From NCBI RefSeq assembly GCF_016031635.1, contig NZ_JACEGD010000009.1, positions 134,872-198,871 on the forward strand: a stretch of 64,000 bases of DNA. Reading direction: 5' to 3'. Positions 25,083 to 33,961 of this stretch are shown piece by piece. A program made the position numbers and the translations under genes. The notes under the pieces are model-generated. The model had not been told where the DNA came from. It ran no database searches and saw nothing but the letters and a program-made list of their open reading frames with translations. Each line of letters opens with the position of its first letter. Position 1 is the stretch's first letter. The DNA is from Bradyrhizobium diversitatis. GTDB lineage: Bacteria; Pseudomonadota; Alphaproteobacteria; Rhizobiales; Xanthobacteraceae.

Positions 25083-25262
25083 GGATCGTCTCCGTGGAGG
25101 GCCTCGGTCGAGCTATAACATGGCGGCAGTCCGACCCTGCACAAGTCGGCATGGGAGGTCTTCGTTCGGCGCTGCCTTTACGCCCAACCGGCCCGGCTGT
25201 ATCCTCGATCGAACGATCCCGCCCAGATCGAACCAATCAATCACTTGACAGGGAGTGCAGCC

Positions 25263-26759
25263 ATGGCTGTGTCGCAGGCTATTCCGATCACGCGCCATCC
25301 GTTTGCAAATGGATCTTACAAGCCGATGCTGATCGACGGGAAGTGGGTCGATGCAGCCTCGGGCAAGCGCTTCGAAACCCGCAATCCCGCCACCGGCGAG
25401 TTGCTCGCCACCGTCGCCGAAGGCGACAAGGAGGACATCGATCGTGCGGTTGCGGCCGCTCGCCGCGCCTTCGAAGGCCCCTGGAGCAAGGTCAAGCCGT
25501 TCGAGCGGCAAAACCTGCTCCTGAAGCTCGCCGACCTCGTCGAGAAGAATTTCGACGAATTGTCGCAGCTCGACACGCTCGACATGGGCGCGCCGCTCAG
25601 CCGCACCCGCGCCTATCGCCTGCGCGCCGTCGGCATGCTGCGCTATTATGCCGGCCAGACCACGGCGATCCACGGCGAGACCATCGAGAACTCGCTGCCC
25701 GGCGAGATCTTCTCCTACACGCTGAAGGAGCCGATCGGCGTCGTCGGCGCCATCATTCCCTGGAATGGGCCGCTGACCGCGACGATCTGGAAGATCGGCC
25801 CTGCGATCGCGACCGGCTGCACCGTGGTGCTCAAGCCCGCCGAGGAGGCGCCTCTGACCTCGCTGCGCATCGCTGAACTCGCGATGGAAGCGGGCGTGCC
25901 GCCCGGGGTCATCAATGTCGTGCCCGGCTATGGCGAGACGGCGGGCGCCGCGCTCGCCTCGCACCATGACGTCGACAAGGTCGCCTTCACCGGCTCGCAT
26001 GTCACGGGCCAGTCGATCATCCGTGCCTCCGCCGGCAACCTCAAGCGCGTCTCGCTCGAGCTCGGCGGCAAGTCTCCGGACATCGTGTTCGCGGATGCCG
26101 ATCTCGATGCCGCCGTGCCGGGCGCGGCGATGGCGGTGTTCGCCAATTCGGGGCAGATCTGCAGCGCCGGTACGCGCCTCTTCGTCGAGCAGTCGATCTA
26201 TGACGAATTCGTCGGCCGCGTCGCCGAGTTCGGCAAGAAGCTGCAGGTCGGCAACGGCCTCGATCCGAACGTGCAGATCGGACCGCTCGTCTCCGAGCAG
26301 CAGCTCGAGCGCGTCACCGGCTATCTCGATATCGGCCAGAAGGAAGGCGCCAAGGCGCTCGCCGGCGGCGGACGCGTCACCGAAGGGGCGCTGTCGAAGG
26401 GCTTCTTCGTCTCGCCGACGGTGTTCGCGGGCGTTGAGGACAACATGCGCATCGCGCAGGAGGAGATTTTTGGTCCCGTCATCTCCGCGATCGCGTTCAA
26501 GGACATGGACGAGCTGGTCAAGCGCGCCAACGCCACCACGTTCGGTCTTGGCTCCGGCCTGTGGACGCGCGATGTCAGCAAGGCCCATGCGGTGGCGAAG
26601 CGCCTGCGCGCCGGCTCGTTGTGGGTCAACTGCTACCAGGCGATGGATCCGGCGGTGCCGTTCGGCGGCTACAAGATGAGCGGCTACGGCCGCGAATCCG
26701 GCAAGCAGCACGTCGAGGAATATCTCAACGTGAAGGCCGTCTGGATCAAGACGGCGTAA
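25263..26759 (+). CDS. NAD(P)-dependent aldehyde dehydrogenase
   Basis: A 498-residue aldehyde dehydrogenase oxidising an aldehyde to its acid. The Rossmann region has AFTGSHVTGQ, the general base Glu266 is in LELGGKSPD, and the thiol nucleophile Cys300 in NSGQICSAGTRL. Other family motifs are IIPWNGPL, GFFVSPTVF, EEIFGPV and PFGGYKMSGYGRE. The start at 25263 has GGAG eight bases upstream. Sequence style fits the phenylacetaldehyde / betaine-aldehyde branch; the substrate is not determined. It is followed by a palindromic repeat and the old yellow enzyme gene in the same direction. Confidence 0.93.
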   Translation: MAVSQAIPITRHPFANGSYKPMLIDGKWVDAASGKRFETRNPATGELLATVAEGDKEDIDRAVAAARRAFEGPWSKVKPFERQNLLLKLADLVEKNFDELSQLDTLDMGAPLSRTRAYRLRAVGMLRYYAGQTTAIHGETIENSLPGEIFSYTLKEPIGVVGAIIPWNGPLTATIWKIGPAIATGCTVVLKPAEEAPLTSLRIAELAMEAGVPPGVINVVPGYGETAGAALASHHDVDKVAFTGSHVTGQSIIRASAGNLKRVSLELGGKSPDIVFADADLDAAVPGAAMAVFANSGQICSAGTRLFVEQSIYDEFVGRVAEFGKKLQVGNGLDPNVQIGPLVSEQQLERVTGYLDIGQKEGAKALAGGGRVTEGALSKGFFVSPTVFAGVEDNMRIAQEEIFGPVISAIAFKDMDELVKRANATTFGLGSGLWTRDVSKAHAVAKRLRAGSLWVNCYQAMDPAVPFGGYKMSGYGRESGKQHVEEYLNVKAVWIKTA

Positions 26760-26773
26760 GGCCGGCTCATCTT

Positions 26774-26910
26774 CGCCTCTCCCCGCTTGCGGGGAGAGGC
26801 CGGAATTCGCGCAACGCGCGGATTCCGGGCGAGGGGGACTCTCCGCGAGTCTAACTCTCACCGCGATTGCCGAGGCAGCCCCTCACCCCGTAAGAACGGG
26901 GAGAGGGAGA
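26774..26910. repeat. Intergenic palindromic repeat (CTCTCCCC type)
   Basis: The element opens with CCTCTCCCCGCTTGCGGGGAGAGG, itself a hairpin, and closes with CCCCGTAAGAACGGGGAGAGG. The centre has GGAATTCGCGCAACGCGCGGATTCC, another palindrome. It sits between the aldehyde dehydrogenase and the old yellow enzyme genes and may attenuate read-through. Confidence 0.75.
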
Positions 26911-26984
26911 ATAACCACCGCCTTCTCGGGCGGGCAGTCTCCCTCATATCATCCGTATTTCCTTCATTGACATCCGGGGACCAC

Positions 26985-28112
26985 ATGAAATTCAAAGCGT
27001 TGTTCAAGCCGTTGCAGGTCGGTCCGTACAAGCTCGCGCATCGCGTCGCGATGGCGCCGCTTACGCGCATGCGCGCCGAGCGCGAGAGTTTTGCGCCGCG
27101 GCCGCTCAATGCCGAATATTACGGCCAGCGTGCAACGCAAGGCGGCCTGATCGTCGCGGAAGCCTCGCCGGTGCTCTCGCACGGACGCGGCAATCCGGCA
27201 ACGCCAGGCATCTATTCGGAGGCACAAGTCGCGGGCTGGCGCAAGGTGACGGATGCCGTGCACGCCAAGGGCGGCATCATCTTCCTCCAGCTCTGGCATG
27301 TCGGCCGCGTCTCTCATTCCTCCTTCCACGGCGGCGAGCTGCCGGTCTCGGCTTCCGCCATCCCGATCAAGGCGGAAGGCATGAAGGCGATGACGGCCGA
27401 CGGCAAGATTGCGGACTACGAGACGCCGCGCGCGCTGGAGACCGAGGAGGTCAAGGACATCGTCGAGGCGTTCCGGCAGGGTGCGAAAAACGCGCTCGCC
27501 GCGGGCTTCGACGGCGTCGAAATCCACGGTGCCAACGGCTATCTGCTCGAGCAGTTCCTGCAGTCGCGCAGCAACCAGCGCACCGATCAGTATGGCGGCG
27601 GAATCGAGAACCGCGCGCGCCTTCTGCTCGAGGTCACGCAGGCCGCGATCGACGTCTGGGGCGCGAACCGCGTCGCCGTCCGGTTGTCGCCGCACGGCAT
27701 CGCCAATGATTCCGGCGAGCCCGATCCGATGCCGCTCTACACCCATGTCGTGAAGGCACTCGACAAGCTCGGTCTTGCCTATCTGCACTTCATCGAGCCG
27801 CGCTCCAGCGGCGCCGGCCGCGCCGACGTCCACTGGGACAACGTGCCCTCGGCAATGGTGCTGTTCCGCCCGCTCTACAGCGGCGTGCTGATGACCGCGG
27901 GTGGCTTCACCGGCGAGACCGCGAACGCGGCGATCGCCGATGGGCATGCGGATATCATCGCGTTCGGCCGCATCTTCATCTCCAATCCCGATCTGCCGCG
28001 CCGGCTTCAGCACGACTATCCGATCACGCCGTACAACCGTGCGACCTTCTATAGCGGCGAGGAAAAGGGATATACGGATTATCCTGTTTATGACGAGCTG
28101 ACGCCGGCATAA
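26985..28112 (+). CDS. Old yellow enzyme family alkene reductase
   Basis: A 375-residue flavin (FMN) enzyme expected to reduce activated C=C bonds of enones or nitro esters with NAD(P)H. Family landmarks are MAPLTRMRA, the substrate-binding LWHVGRVSH region, GVEIHGANGYLLEQFLQS, NQRTDQYGGGIENRARLLLE and FGRIFISNPDLPRRL near the FMN-phosphate site. It has normal length for NemA/XenA-like enzymes. ATG 26985 was chosen because homology begins at MKFKALFKPLQVG; the frame upstream passes through the palindromic repeat. The neighbouring dehydrogenases suggest a role in aldehyde or xenobiotic metabolism. Confidence 0.93.
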   Translation: MKFKALFKPLQVGPYKLAHRVAMAPLTRMRAERESFAPRPLNAEYYGQRATQGGLIVAEASPVLSHGRGNPATPGIYSEAQVAGWRKVTDAVHAKGGIIFLQLWHVGRVSHSSFHGGELPVSASAIPIKAEGMKAMTADGKIADYETPRALETEEVKDIVEAFRQGAKNALAAGFDGVEIHGANGYLLEQFLQSRSNQRTDQYGGGIENRARLLLEVTQAAIDVWGANRVAVRLSPHGIANDSGEPDPMPLYTHVVKALDKLGLAYLHFIEPRSSGAGRADVHWDNVPSAMVLFRPLYSGVLMTAGGFTGETANAAIADGHADIIAFGRIFISNPDLPRRLQHDYPITPYNRATFYSGEEKGYTDYPVYDELTPA

Positions 28113-28119
28113 CTTGCTC

Positions 28120-28226
28120 CGTCATTCCGGGGCCCGACGAAGTCGCGAGCCCGGAATCCATCCGACCGCATACCCGGAGGTGAGATGGATTCCGGGCTCG
28201 ATGCTTCGCATCGCCCCGGAATGACG
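28120..28226. repeat. Intergenic palindromic repeat (GTCATTCCGGGGC type)
   Basis: The unit begins CCGTCATTCCGGGGC and ends CCCCGGAATGACG, inverted, with internal GCGAGCCCGGAATCCAT facing ATGGATTCCGGGCTCG. The same family recurs at 37173-37268. Confidence 0.8.
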
Positions 28227-28275
28227 AGTTAGAGTGTCGCGCCACCGTCAGCCGCAATGACGACGGGGAAACACA

Positions 28276-28776
28276 ATGGCCAAAGCCGCCGCCGCAGGTA
28301 TAGCCACCGGCCAGTGTCTCTGCGGCAAGATCGCCTTCGAGATCGACGTTCCCGCGCGCTGGGCCTGGCACGATCACTCCGCCGCCAGCCGCCGCGCCCA
28401 TGGCGCGGCTTACGCAACCTATGTTGGAAGCTGGAAGAAGCGCTTCCGCATCACCTCCGGCAAGACCGCGCTGACCCGCTACGAGGACAAGGCGACGAAG
28501 ACCGCGCGCAGCTTCTGCTCGCATTGCGGCACGCCGATCGCCTATGAGCGCCCGCGCGGGCCGCACATGGTCAACATCCCCCGTGCGCTGTTCACAGAGC
28601 GCACCGGCCGCCAGCCGCTCTATCACATCGCCATCGAGGAGCTGCAGGAATGGGCCTATACCGGCGAACCGCTGGTGCCGCTGAAGGGGTTTCCGGGCGT
28701 GGTGTGGCAGCGCTCGAAAAAGAAGAAGCGGGCGAGAGGCGAGGATCCGTTCGAGCTCGGCCGGGAGGAGATGTAG
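28276..28776 (+). CDS. GFA (glutathione-dependent formaldehyde-activating) family protein with degenerate catalytic zinc site
   Basis: A 166-residue protein of the GFA/CENP-V fold. The structural zinc cysteines are kept (GQCLCGKIAFE near residue 14, FCSHCGTPIAYE near residue 77). The catalytic zinc-site stretch, normally HCHCSxCRRA, reads HDHSAASRRA here, so its three cysteines are replaced by Asp, Ser and Ser. The C-terminus is unusually basic (RSKKKKRARG). It is therefore unlikely to catalyse S-hydroxymethylglutathione formation; a binding role or another metal site is possible. It follows the old yellow enzyme after a palindromic repeat. Confidence 0.8.
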   Translation: MAKAAAAGIATGQCLCGKIAFEIDVPARWAWHDHSAASRRAHGAAYATYVGSWKKRFRITSGKTALTRYEDKATKTARSFCSHCGTPIAYERPRGPHMVNIPRALFTERTGRQPLYHIAIEELQEWAYTGEPLVPLKGFPGVVWQRSKKKKRARGEDPFELGREEM

Positions 28777-28880
28777 CGCGGGCTGCGTACCGAGCTCTCG
28801 TGCTCCGGACGCTGCGCATCACCACTTCGGTGATGCGCTGCTGAGCCGGGGCCCATACGTCAGTGAGATTGGTGCCAGTT

Positions 28881-28936
28881 ATGGGTCCCGGCTCTGCGCC
28901 GCACCGCTACGCGCTGCGTCGCGTCCGGGACACGAG
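28881..28936. repeat. Short intergenic repeat (GGGTCCCGGCTC type)
   Basis: TATGGGTCCCGGCTCTGCGCC... GCGTCCGGGACACGA is a familiar dispersed GC-rich unit in Bradyrhizobium intergenic DNA. It lies in the gap upstream of the TPP-enzyme gene. Confidence 0.5.
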
Positions 28937-29041
28937 ACCGTCCCGCGCAAGGCAGCCATGACCACGCTTCCTTGCGTGCCTCCCAAGATCTCGGCCATCA
29001 TGCCTTCAGTCCTTGCGGCAATGCCCGCTCCTGGAGGAAAC

Positions 29042-30703
29042 ATGAAGAACAAGATCACCGGCCGCTCCGCGTTTCTCGCGCTTCTCAAGGACGAAGGCAT
29101 CACGCATCTGTTCGGCAATCCCGGCACCACCGAGCTGCCGATCATGCACGCGCTGAAGGATCATCCCGATCTCACCTATGTGATGGCGATGCAGGAAAGC
29201 CTCGTGGTCGCAATCGCCGACGGCTACAGCCGCGCCTCGGGCAAGCTCGTCGCCTGCAACGTGCACGTCGCGCCCGGCCTCGGCAACGCGATGGGCTCGC
29301 TCTACAACGCCCAGTTCACGGGCACGCCGATGATTTTGACCGCAGGCCAGCAGGAGCAGGGCCACGGCCTGATGGAGCCGGTGCTCTATGGTCCGCTGGT
29401 GCGGATAGCCGAGCCGCTGGTGAAATGGGCGGTCGAGGTGACGCGGCTGGAGGATCTGCCGCGCATCGTGCGCCGCGCCGCCAAGGTCGCGACCACGCCG
29501 CCGACCGGACCGGTGTTCATCTCGCTGCCCGGCGACATCCTCAACAGCGAGGCCGGAATCGATCTCGGCCGCTCCACCCGCATCGATGCCCGCACAAGGC
29601 CGTCGGACGAGGCGTTGAAGATCTTTGCCGCGCGGTTACTGAAGGCTGAGCGTCCCGTCATCGTCACCATGGACGAGGTGGTCAAGAGCGATGCTCTGAA
29701 GGAGGCGGCTGACTTGGCCGAGCTGCTCGGCGCGGCCGCCTACCAATCCTCGACGCCCTATGGCTCGCACTTCCTCTCGGAGAGCCCAAGCTTCATCGGC
29801 ACGCTCGCGCGCGTGCAGAAGGCCGCGCGCGATACCCTCGCACCTTACGATCTCCTGATCGCGCTCGGCGGCGATCCCCTGCGCATGTCGGTCTACAGCG
29901 AGGTCGATGCGCTGCCGGACGGACTCGCCATCGTGCAGGTCGGCCTTGTCGACTGGGAGATCGCGAAGAATTACGGCGCCGAGATCGCGCTGAAGGCGGA
30001 CTTGAAGGAGACGCTGCGCGCCTTGATCCCCGTCCTGAAGGAGATGGGTGGCGAGGAATTGGCGCAACGCGCCAAGCGGCGCCTTGCCGAGCTCGCGCCG
30101 AAGAACTGGACCGCGCGTCGCGCTGCTCTGGTCGAGCAGATCAGCAAGAGCGCGGGCCGTAGCCCCATCGATCCCGATTATCTGGTGCTGCAGATGGTCG
30201 AGGCGATGCCTGATAACGCCATCCTGGTCGATGAGGGCCTCACTTCCAGCCGCCAGGTCACGGCGCTGCGGCCGCACCGCGATCGCTATGGCTATCATGG
30301 CCTTGCCTCAGGGGGAATCGGCTGGGGCCTGCCGGCGTCCGTGGGTGCCAGCGTTGCCAACCCCGATCGCCCCGTCGTGTGCTTCTCCGGTGACGGCAGC
30401 GCGATGTACTCGATCCAGTCGCTGTGGACGGCGGCGCACCACAAGCTGCCGCTCAACGTCATCATCGTCAACAATGGCGGCTACCGCATCATCAAGCAGC
30501 GCCTGCTCGCCTTCCATGGCGACGACAACTACGTCGGCATGGATTTCGTCGATCCGCCCGTGGATTTCGCCGGCGTCGCCAAGGCGCTGGGCTGCGAGGC
30601 GATCAAGGTAAGTGATCCCCTCGAACTGAAGGCAACGCTGGCCTCGGCGTTCAATCGACCGGGCACGAAGCTGATCGAGGTGATGGTGGACGGGACGGTG
30701 TAG
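29042..30703 (+). CDS. Thiamine-diphosphate enzyme, benzoylformate decarboxylase-like
   Basis: A 553-residue three-domain ThDP enzyme. The N-terminal pyrimidine-binding domain has the cofactor-activating Glu in MAMQESLVVAIADGY and a His in NVHVAPGLGNAMG at the position of benzoylformate decarboxylase His70. The C-terminal pyrophosphate domain has CFSGDGSAMYSIQSLW... VIIVNN, the Mg/ThDP motif. The middle domain looks vestigial for FAD binding. It therefore probably decarboxylates an aromatic or other 2-oxo acid to the aldehyde, which the nearby aldehyde dehydrogenase could oxidise. GGAGG lies just before ATG 29042; the frame from 28958 adds an unlikely extension. Confidence 0.88.
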   Translation: MKNKITGRSAFLALLKDEGITHLFGNPGTTELPIMHALKDHPDLTYVMAMQESLVVAIADGYSRASGKLVACNVHVAPGLGNAMGSLYNAQFTGTPMILTAGQQEQGHGLMEPVLYGPLVRIAEPLVKWAVEVTRLEDLPRIVRRAAKVATTPPTGPVFISLPGDILNSEAGIDLGRSTRIDARTRPSDEALKIFAARLLKAERPVIVTMDEVVKSDALKEAADLAELLGAAAYQSSTPYGSHFLSESPSFIGTLARVQKAARDTLAPYDLLIALGGDPLRMSVYSEVDALPDGLAIVQVGLVDWEIAKNYGAEIALKADLKETLRALIPVLKEMGGEELAQRAKRRLAELAPKNWTARRAALVEQISKSAGRSPIDPDYLVLQMVEAMPDNAILVDEGLTSSRQVTALRPHRDRYGYHGLASGGIGWGLPASVGASVANPDRPVVCFSGDGSAMYSIQSLWTAAHHKLPLNVIIVNNGGYRIIKQRLLAFHGDDNYVGMDFVDPPVDFAGVAKALGCEAIKVSDPLELKATLASAFNRPGTKLIEVMVDGTV

Positions 30704-30719
30704 GGCAGGCTCTGTCCAC

Positions 30720-30805
30720 CGTCATTGCGAGGAGCGCAGCGACGAAGCAATCCAGGCTGTATCCGCGGAGGGATTCTGGATTGCCTCGCTTCGCTCGCAA
30801 TGACG
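30720..30805. repeat. Intergenic palindromic repeat (CGTCATTGCGAG type)
   Basis: CGTCATTGCGAGGAGCGCAG at the left faces CGCTTCGCTCGCAATGACG at the right, with CAATCCAG and TGGATTG inverted inside. It separates the convergent TPP-enzyme and monooxygenase genes and can form a long hairpin, so it may end transcription from both sides. Confidence 0.85.
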
Positions 30806-30817
30806 AGGAGGAAGCAG

Positions 30818-32197
30818 CTACCCCTTCTTCCCCACCCGATACCCCGCAGCCGGATGCGGCGCATCTAACCGCGGCCGGCCGGCGCCGAACAGCTTCTCCC
30901 GCAGCGTGCCCTTGGCATACTCGCTCTTGTACCGTCCGCGCCGGGTCAGCTCCGGCACCAGCATGTCGGCGATGTCCTCGAAATCGCCGGGCGAGATCGC
31001 GAACGCGACGTTGAGCCCATCGACGTCGGTTGCTTCGAACCATTGCTCGATCTTGTCCGCGACCATCTCCGGCGTGCCGACCACGACCGGGCCGGCGCCG
31101 CCGATGCCGACATGCTCGATGACGTCGCGCACGGTCCAGACGCGGTCGGGGTCGGCGCGGGTGACGTTGTCCATGGCGCTGCGGCCGGCGTCGTTCTGGA
31201 CGTGGCGGACCTGCTGGTCGAGGTCGTATCCGGAGAAGTCGACGCCGGTCCATCCCGACATCAGGGCGAGCGCGCCCTCGGGGCTGATGTGGCGGCGATA
31301 ATCGGCGTATTTCTCCTTCGCCTCGGCCTCCGTCCGTCCGAGGATGATCGTCATCATCGAGAACATCAGGATTTCGGCCGGGTTGCGGCCGAGCGCGGCA
31401 GCCTCCTGCCGGATCGCGGACACGCGCGGCGCGATCACCTTGGCCGACGGACCCGACATGAACACGCATTCGGCATGCTTGGCCGCGAACTGCCGCCCGC
31501 GCGGCGAGGTGCCGGCCTGGTACAGCACGGGCGTTCGCTGCGGCGAGGGCTCGCTGAGATGAATAGTGTTGTTGATGCGGTAGTTCGCGCCGTCATGATT
31601 GACGCGATGAACCTTTGCGGGATCGGTGAACAAGCCGCGCTTGCGGTCGCGCAGCACGGCGTCGTCCTCCCAGCTCCCTTCCCAGAGCTTGTAGACGACC
31701 TCCATATATTCGTCGGCGATGTCGTAGCGGTCGTCGTGCCCGGTCTGCCTGTCCTTGCCGGCACCGCGCGCGGCGCTGTCGAGATAGCCAGTGACGACGT
31801 TCCAGCCGATCCGGCCCTCGGTGAGGTGATCGAGCGTCGACATCCGCCGTGCGAACGGGTAGGGCGGCTCGAAGGACAGATTGCTGGTGACGCCGAAACC
31901 AAGATTCTGCGTCACCGCTGCCATCGCCGACAGCAGCAGCAGCGGCTCGTTCGACGGCGTCTGTGCAGCATTGCGCAAGGCTGCGTCAGGGCTGTTGCCA
32001 TAGACGTCGTAGACCCCGAGCACGTCCGCCAGGAACAGCCCGTCGAAGCGGCCCCGTTCCAGGGTTCGGGCGAGATCGATCCAGTAGGGCAGGCGGTTAT
32101 AGTCGGCCGTGCGGTCGCGTGGATGGGTCCACAGGCCCGGTGACTGGTGTGCGACGCAATTCATCGCAAAGGCGTTGAGCCTGATCTCTTTGGCCAT
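30818..32197 (-). CDS. LLM-class flavin-dependent monooxygenase (NtaA/SnaA/DszA family)
   Basis: A 459-residue luciferase-like monooxygenase that uses FMNH2 from a separate reductase. Diagnostic stretches are LFLADVLGVYDVYG, EPPYPFARRMSTLDHLTEGRI, GWNVVTGYLDSAARG, VLYQAGTSPRGRQFAAKHAE and VVGTPEMVADKIEQWFE. Members cleave C-S or C-N bonds of sulfonates, dibenzothiophene sulfone or aminopolycarboxylates; the substrate is unknown here. The start at 32195-32197 (MAKEIRLNAFAMNC) fits the family; the longer frame from 32254 is rejected. A second gene of the same family lies at 50549. It diverges from the M20 peptidase gene. Confidence 0.92.
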   Translation of the reverse strand: MAKEIRLNAFAMNCVAHQSPGLWTHPRDRTADYNRLPYWIDLARTLERGRFDGLFLADVLGVYDVYGNSPDAALRNAAQTPSNEPLLLLSAMAAVTQNLGFGVTSNLSFEPPYPFARRMSTLDHLTEGRIGWNVVTGYLDSAARGAGKDRQTGHDDRYDIADEYMEVVYKLWEGSWEDDAVLRDRKRGLFTDPAKVHRVNHDGANYRINNTIHLSEPSPQRTPVLYQAGTSPRGRQFAAKHAECVFMSGPSAKVIAPRVSAIRQEAAALGRNPAEILMFSMMTIILGRTEAEAKEKYADYRRHISPEGALALMSGWTGVDFSGYDLDQQVRHVQNDAGRSAMDNVTRADPDRVWTVRDVIEHVGIGGAGPVVVGTPEMVADKIEQWFEATDVDGLNVAFAISPGDFEDIADMLVPELTRRGRYKSEYAKGTLREKLFGAGRPRLDAPHPAAGYRVGKKG

Positions 32198-32350
32198 GCT
32201 GGTCCCTCGGCGCCCTGTACTGAGCGCTCTTCGAATGATAGATGTGCGCCCCAACTTGGCGAAGTTCTTGCATATGTTTGGGGGTTGGCAAGGTCAAAAT
32301 CAGCGGTGCCGCCACGCCTGGCAAGCCGATCTCGAGCGAGCAGGAACGAA

Positions 32351-32405
32351 ATCCCAAGAAAATTACAAGCGAACTACAAGAGAAACTCCAAGAAACTCTC
32401 CAAGC
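32351..32405. repeat. Degenerate A-rich short tandem repeat
   Basis: Between the divergent monooxygenase and peptidase genes the plus strand repeats a unit of about 10-12 nt resembling AACTnCAAGAG/AA five times (ending CTCCAAGAAACTCTCCAAG). It is strikingly AT-rich for this genome. It could be a binding array or leader element; no function can be assigned. Confidence 0.4.
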
Positions 32406-32476
32406 CCCCTGCCACTTTCGATGGCCTACGTAGCCCGCTACGTTCGCCCGCCTCGACAACCTTGAAAACGAAAGCA

Positions 32477-33874
32477 ATGACCAGAGCCGACGCCATCGCC
32501 CGCGCCCGGGACGACTTCAAGTCCGGTGCGTTCCTCGCTGAACTCGACCGCCGCGTCGCGTATCGGACCGAGAGCCAGAATCCGTCGCGCGGCGCCGAGC
32601 TGCGCGCCTATCTGGAACGGGAGATGCAGCCGGCCTTCGCCGCGCTCGATTTTTCCAGCCGCATCGTCGAATCCCCAAGCGGCAAGGCGCCCTTCCTGTT
32701 GGCCGAACGTCACGAGAGCGCGTCGGCGCCGACCGTGCTGATCTACGGCCATGGCGACGTCGTCGACGGCATGGAGGGCGAGTGGCGCGATGGCCGCGAT
32801 CCCTGGCGCACGACGGTTGCAGGTACGCGCCTTTATGGCCGCGGCACCGCCGACAACAAGGGCCAGCACAGCATCAATATGGCGGCGCTCCGCGCGGTGC
32901 GTGACGCTCGCGGCGGCAAACTCGGCTTCAACGCGAAATTCATCGTCGAAATGGGCGAGGAGATCGGCTCGCCGGATCTCGGCAAGGTCTGCGATCTCAA
33001 TCGGGACGCGCTCAAGGCCGACTTGTTCGTGGCATCCGACGGGCCGCGCCTGTCCGCGGACCGGCCGACGCTCTTTCTCGGCTGCCGTGGCGGCATCCGC
33101 ATTCATCTCGACGTGAATCTGCGCGACGGCGGCCACCATTCCGGCAATTGGGGCGGCGTGCTCGCCAATCCCGCGACCATCCTGGTCAATGCGATCTCGA
33201 CACTGGTCGACGGCCACGGCCGTCTCCTGCTCGATGCCTTGAAGCCGCCGCGGCTCACCAACCAGATCCGCAGCTACCTCGCCGACGTGCAGGTGGTGCC
33301 GACCGCCGACGAGCCGGCGCTCGCGGAGAACTGGGGCGAGGAGGGGCTGTCGGCGGCCGAGCGGCTCTATGCCTGGAACACGCTCGAAGTGCTGGCGATG
33401 TCGTCAGGCAATATCGAGAAGCCGGCGAACGCCATTCCCGGTCACGCCAATGCCGTGCTGCAACTGCGCTTCGTGGTCGGGACGAAGGTCGAGGGCCTGA
33501 TCGAGGCAATCCGCGCGCATCTCGTTGCAAAGGGTTTTCCCATGGTCGAGGTGCGGGCGGCCCAGAGCTTTGCTGCATCGCGCACCGATTTCGACAGCCC
33601 CTGGATCAAATGGGCGGCGGATTCGGTCAGGGAGACCACAGGAAAGGCGCCGGCCGTGCTGCCGAATTTCGGCGGCTCGCTTCCAAACGACGTGTTTTCC
33701 GAGATCCTGGGCCTGCCGACGATCTGGGTGCCGCACTCCTATCCCGGCTGCTCCCAGCATGCGCCCAATGAGCACATCCTGCTGCCCTTGACCGAAGAGG
33801 CCTTGACGGTGATGGCCGGGCTGTTCTGGGATCTCGGGGAATTGCCAGGACCACTGACAGGCCCGTTAACCTGA
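32477..33874 (+). CDS. M20 family metallopeptidase/deacylase
   Basis: A 465-residue zinc hydrolase of the ArgE/DapE/CPG2 superfamily. It shows the first metal-ligand motif YGHGDVVDG, the bridging Asp in YGRGTADNKGQ, the catalytic Glu pair in VEMGEEIGSPD, SDGPR, and the late His ligand in PHSYPGCSQHAPNEH. The lid/dimerisation domain carries GGHHSGNWGG. Members cut dipeptides or N-acyl amino acids. The ATG at 32477 was taken because homology begins at DAIARARDDF; upstream sequence is the A-rich repeat region. The amino-acid transporter follows, so it may release amino acids for uptake or use; that link is inferred from position. Confidence 0.9.
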   Translation: MTRADAIARARDDFKSGAFLAELDRRVAYRTESQNPSRGAELRAYLEREMQPAFAALDFSSRIVESPSGKAPFLLAERHESASAPTVLIYGHGDVVDGMEGEWRDGRDPWRTTVAGTRLYGRGTADNKGQHSINMAALRAVRDARGGKLGFNAKFIVEMGEEIGSPDLGKVCDLNRDALKADLFVASDGPRLSADRPTLFLGCRGGIRIHLDVNLRDGGHHSGNWGGVLANPATILVNAISTLVDGHGRLLLDALKPPRLTNQIRSYLADVQVVPTADEPALAENWGEEGLSAAERLYAWNTLEVLAMSSGNIEKPANAIPGHANAVLQLRFVVGTKVEGLIEAIRAHLVAKGFPMVEVRAAQSFAASRTDFDSPWIKWAADSVRETTGKAPAVLPNFGGSLPNDVFSEILGLPTIWVPHSYPGCSQHAPNEHILLPLTEEALTVMAGLFWDLGELPGPLTGPLT

Positions 33875-33961
33875 GGCATCGGTCCAGCCGAAAGTCACAT
33901 TCTAATCCGGCCCGATTTGTGCTTGCATCCGGCCGCATCATCCTGAAAGGGGAAGAAGAAA

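Noticed and set aside
32351..32405. Short tandem repeat considered as a CRISPR array
   Set aside because: The unit is only about 11 nt with no spacers, and no cas gene is near.
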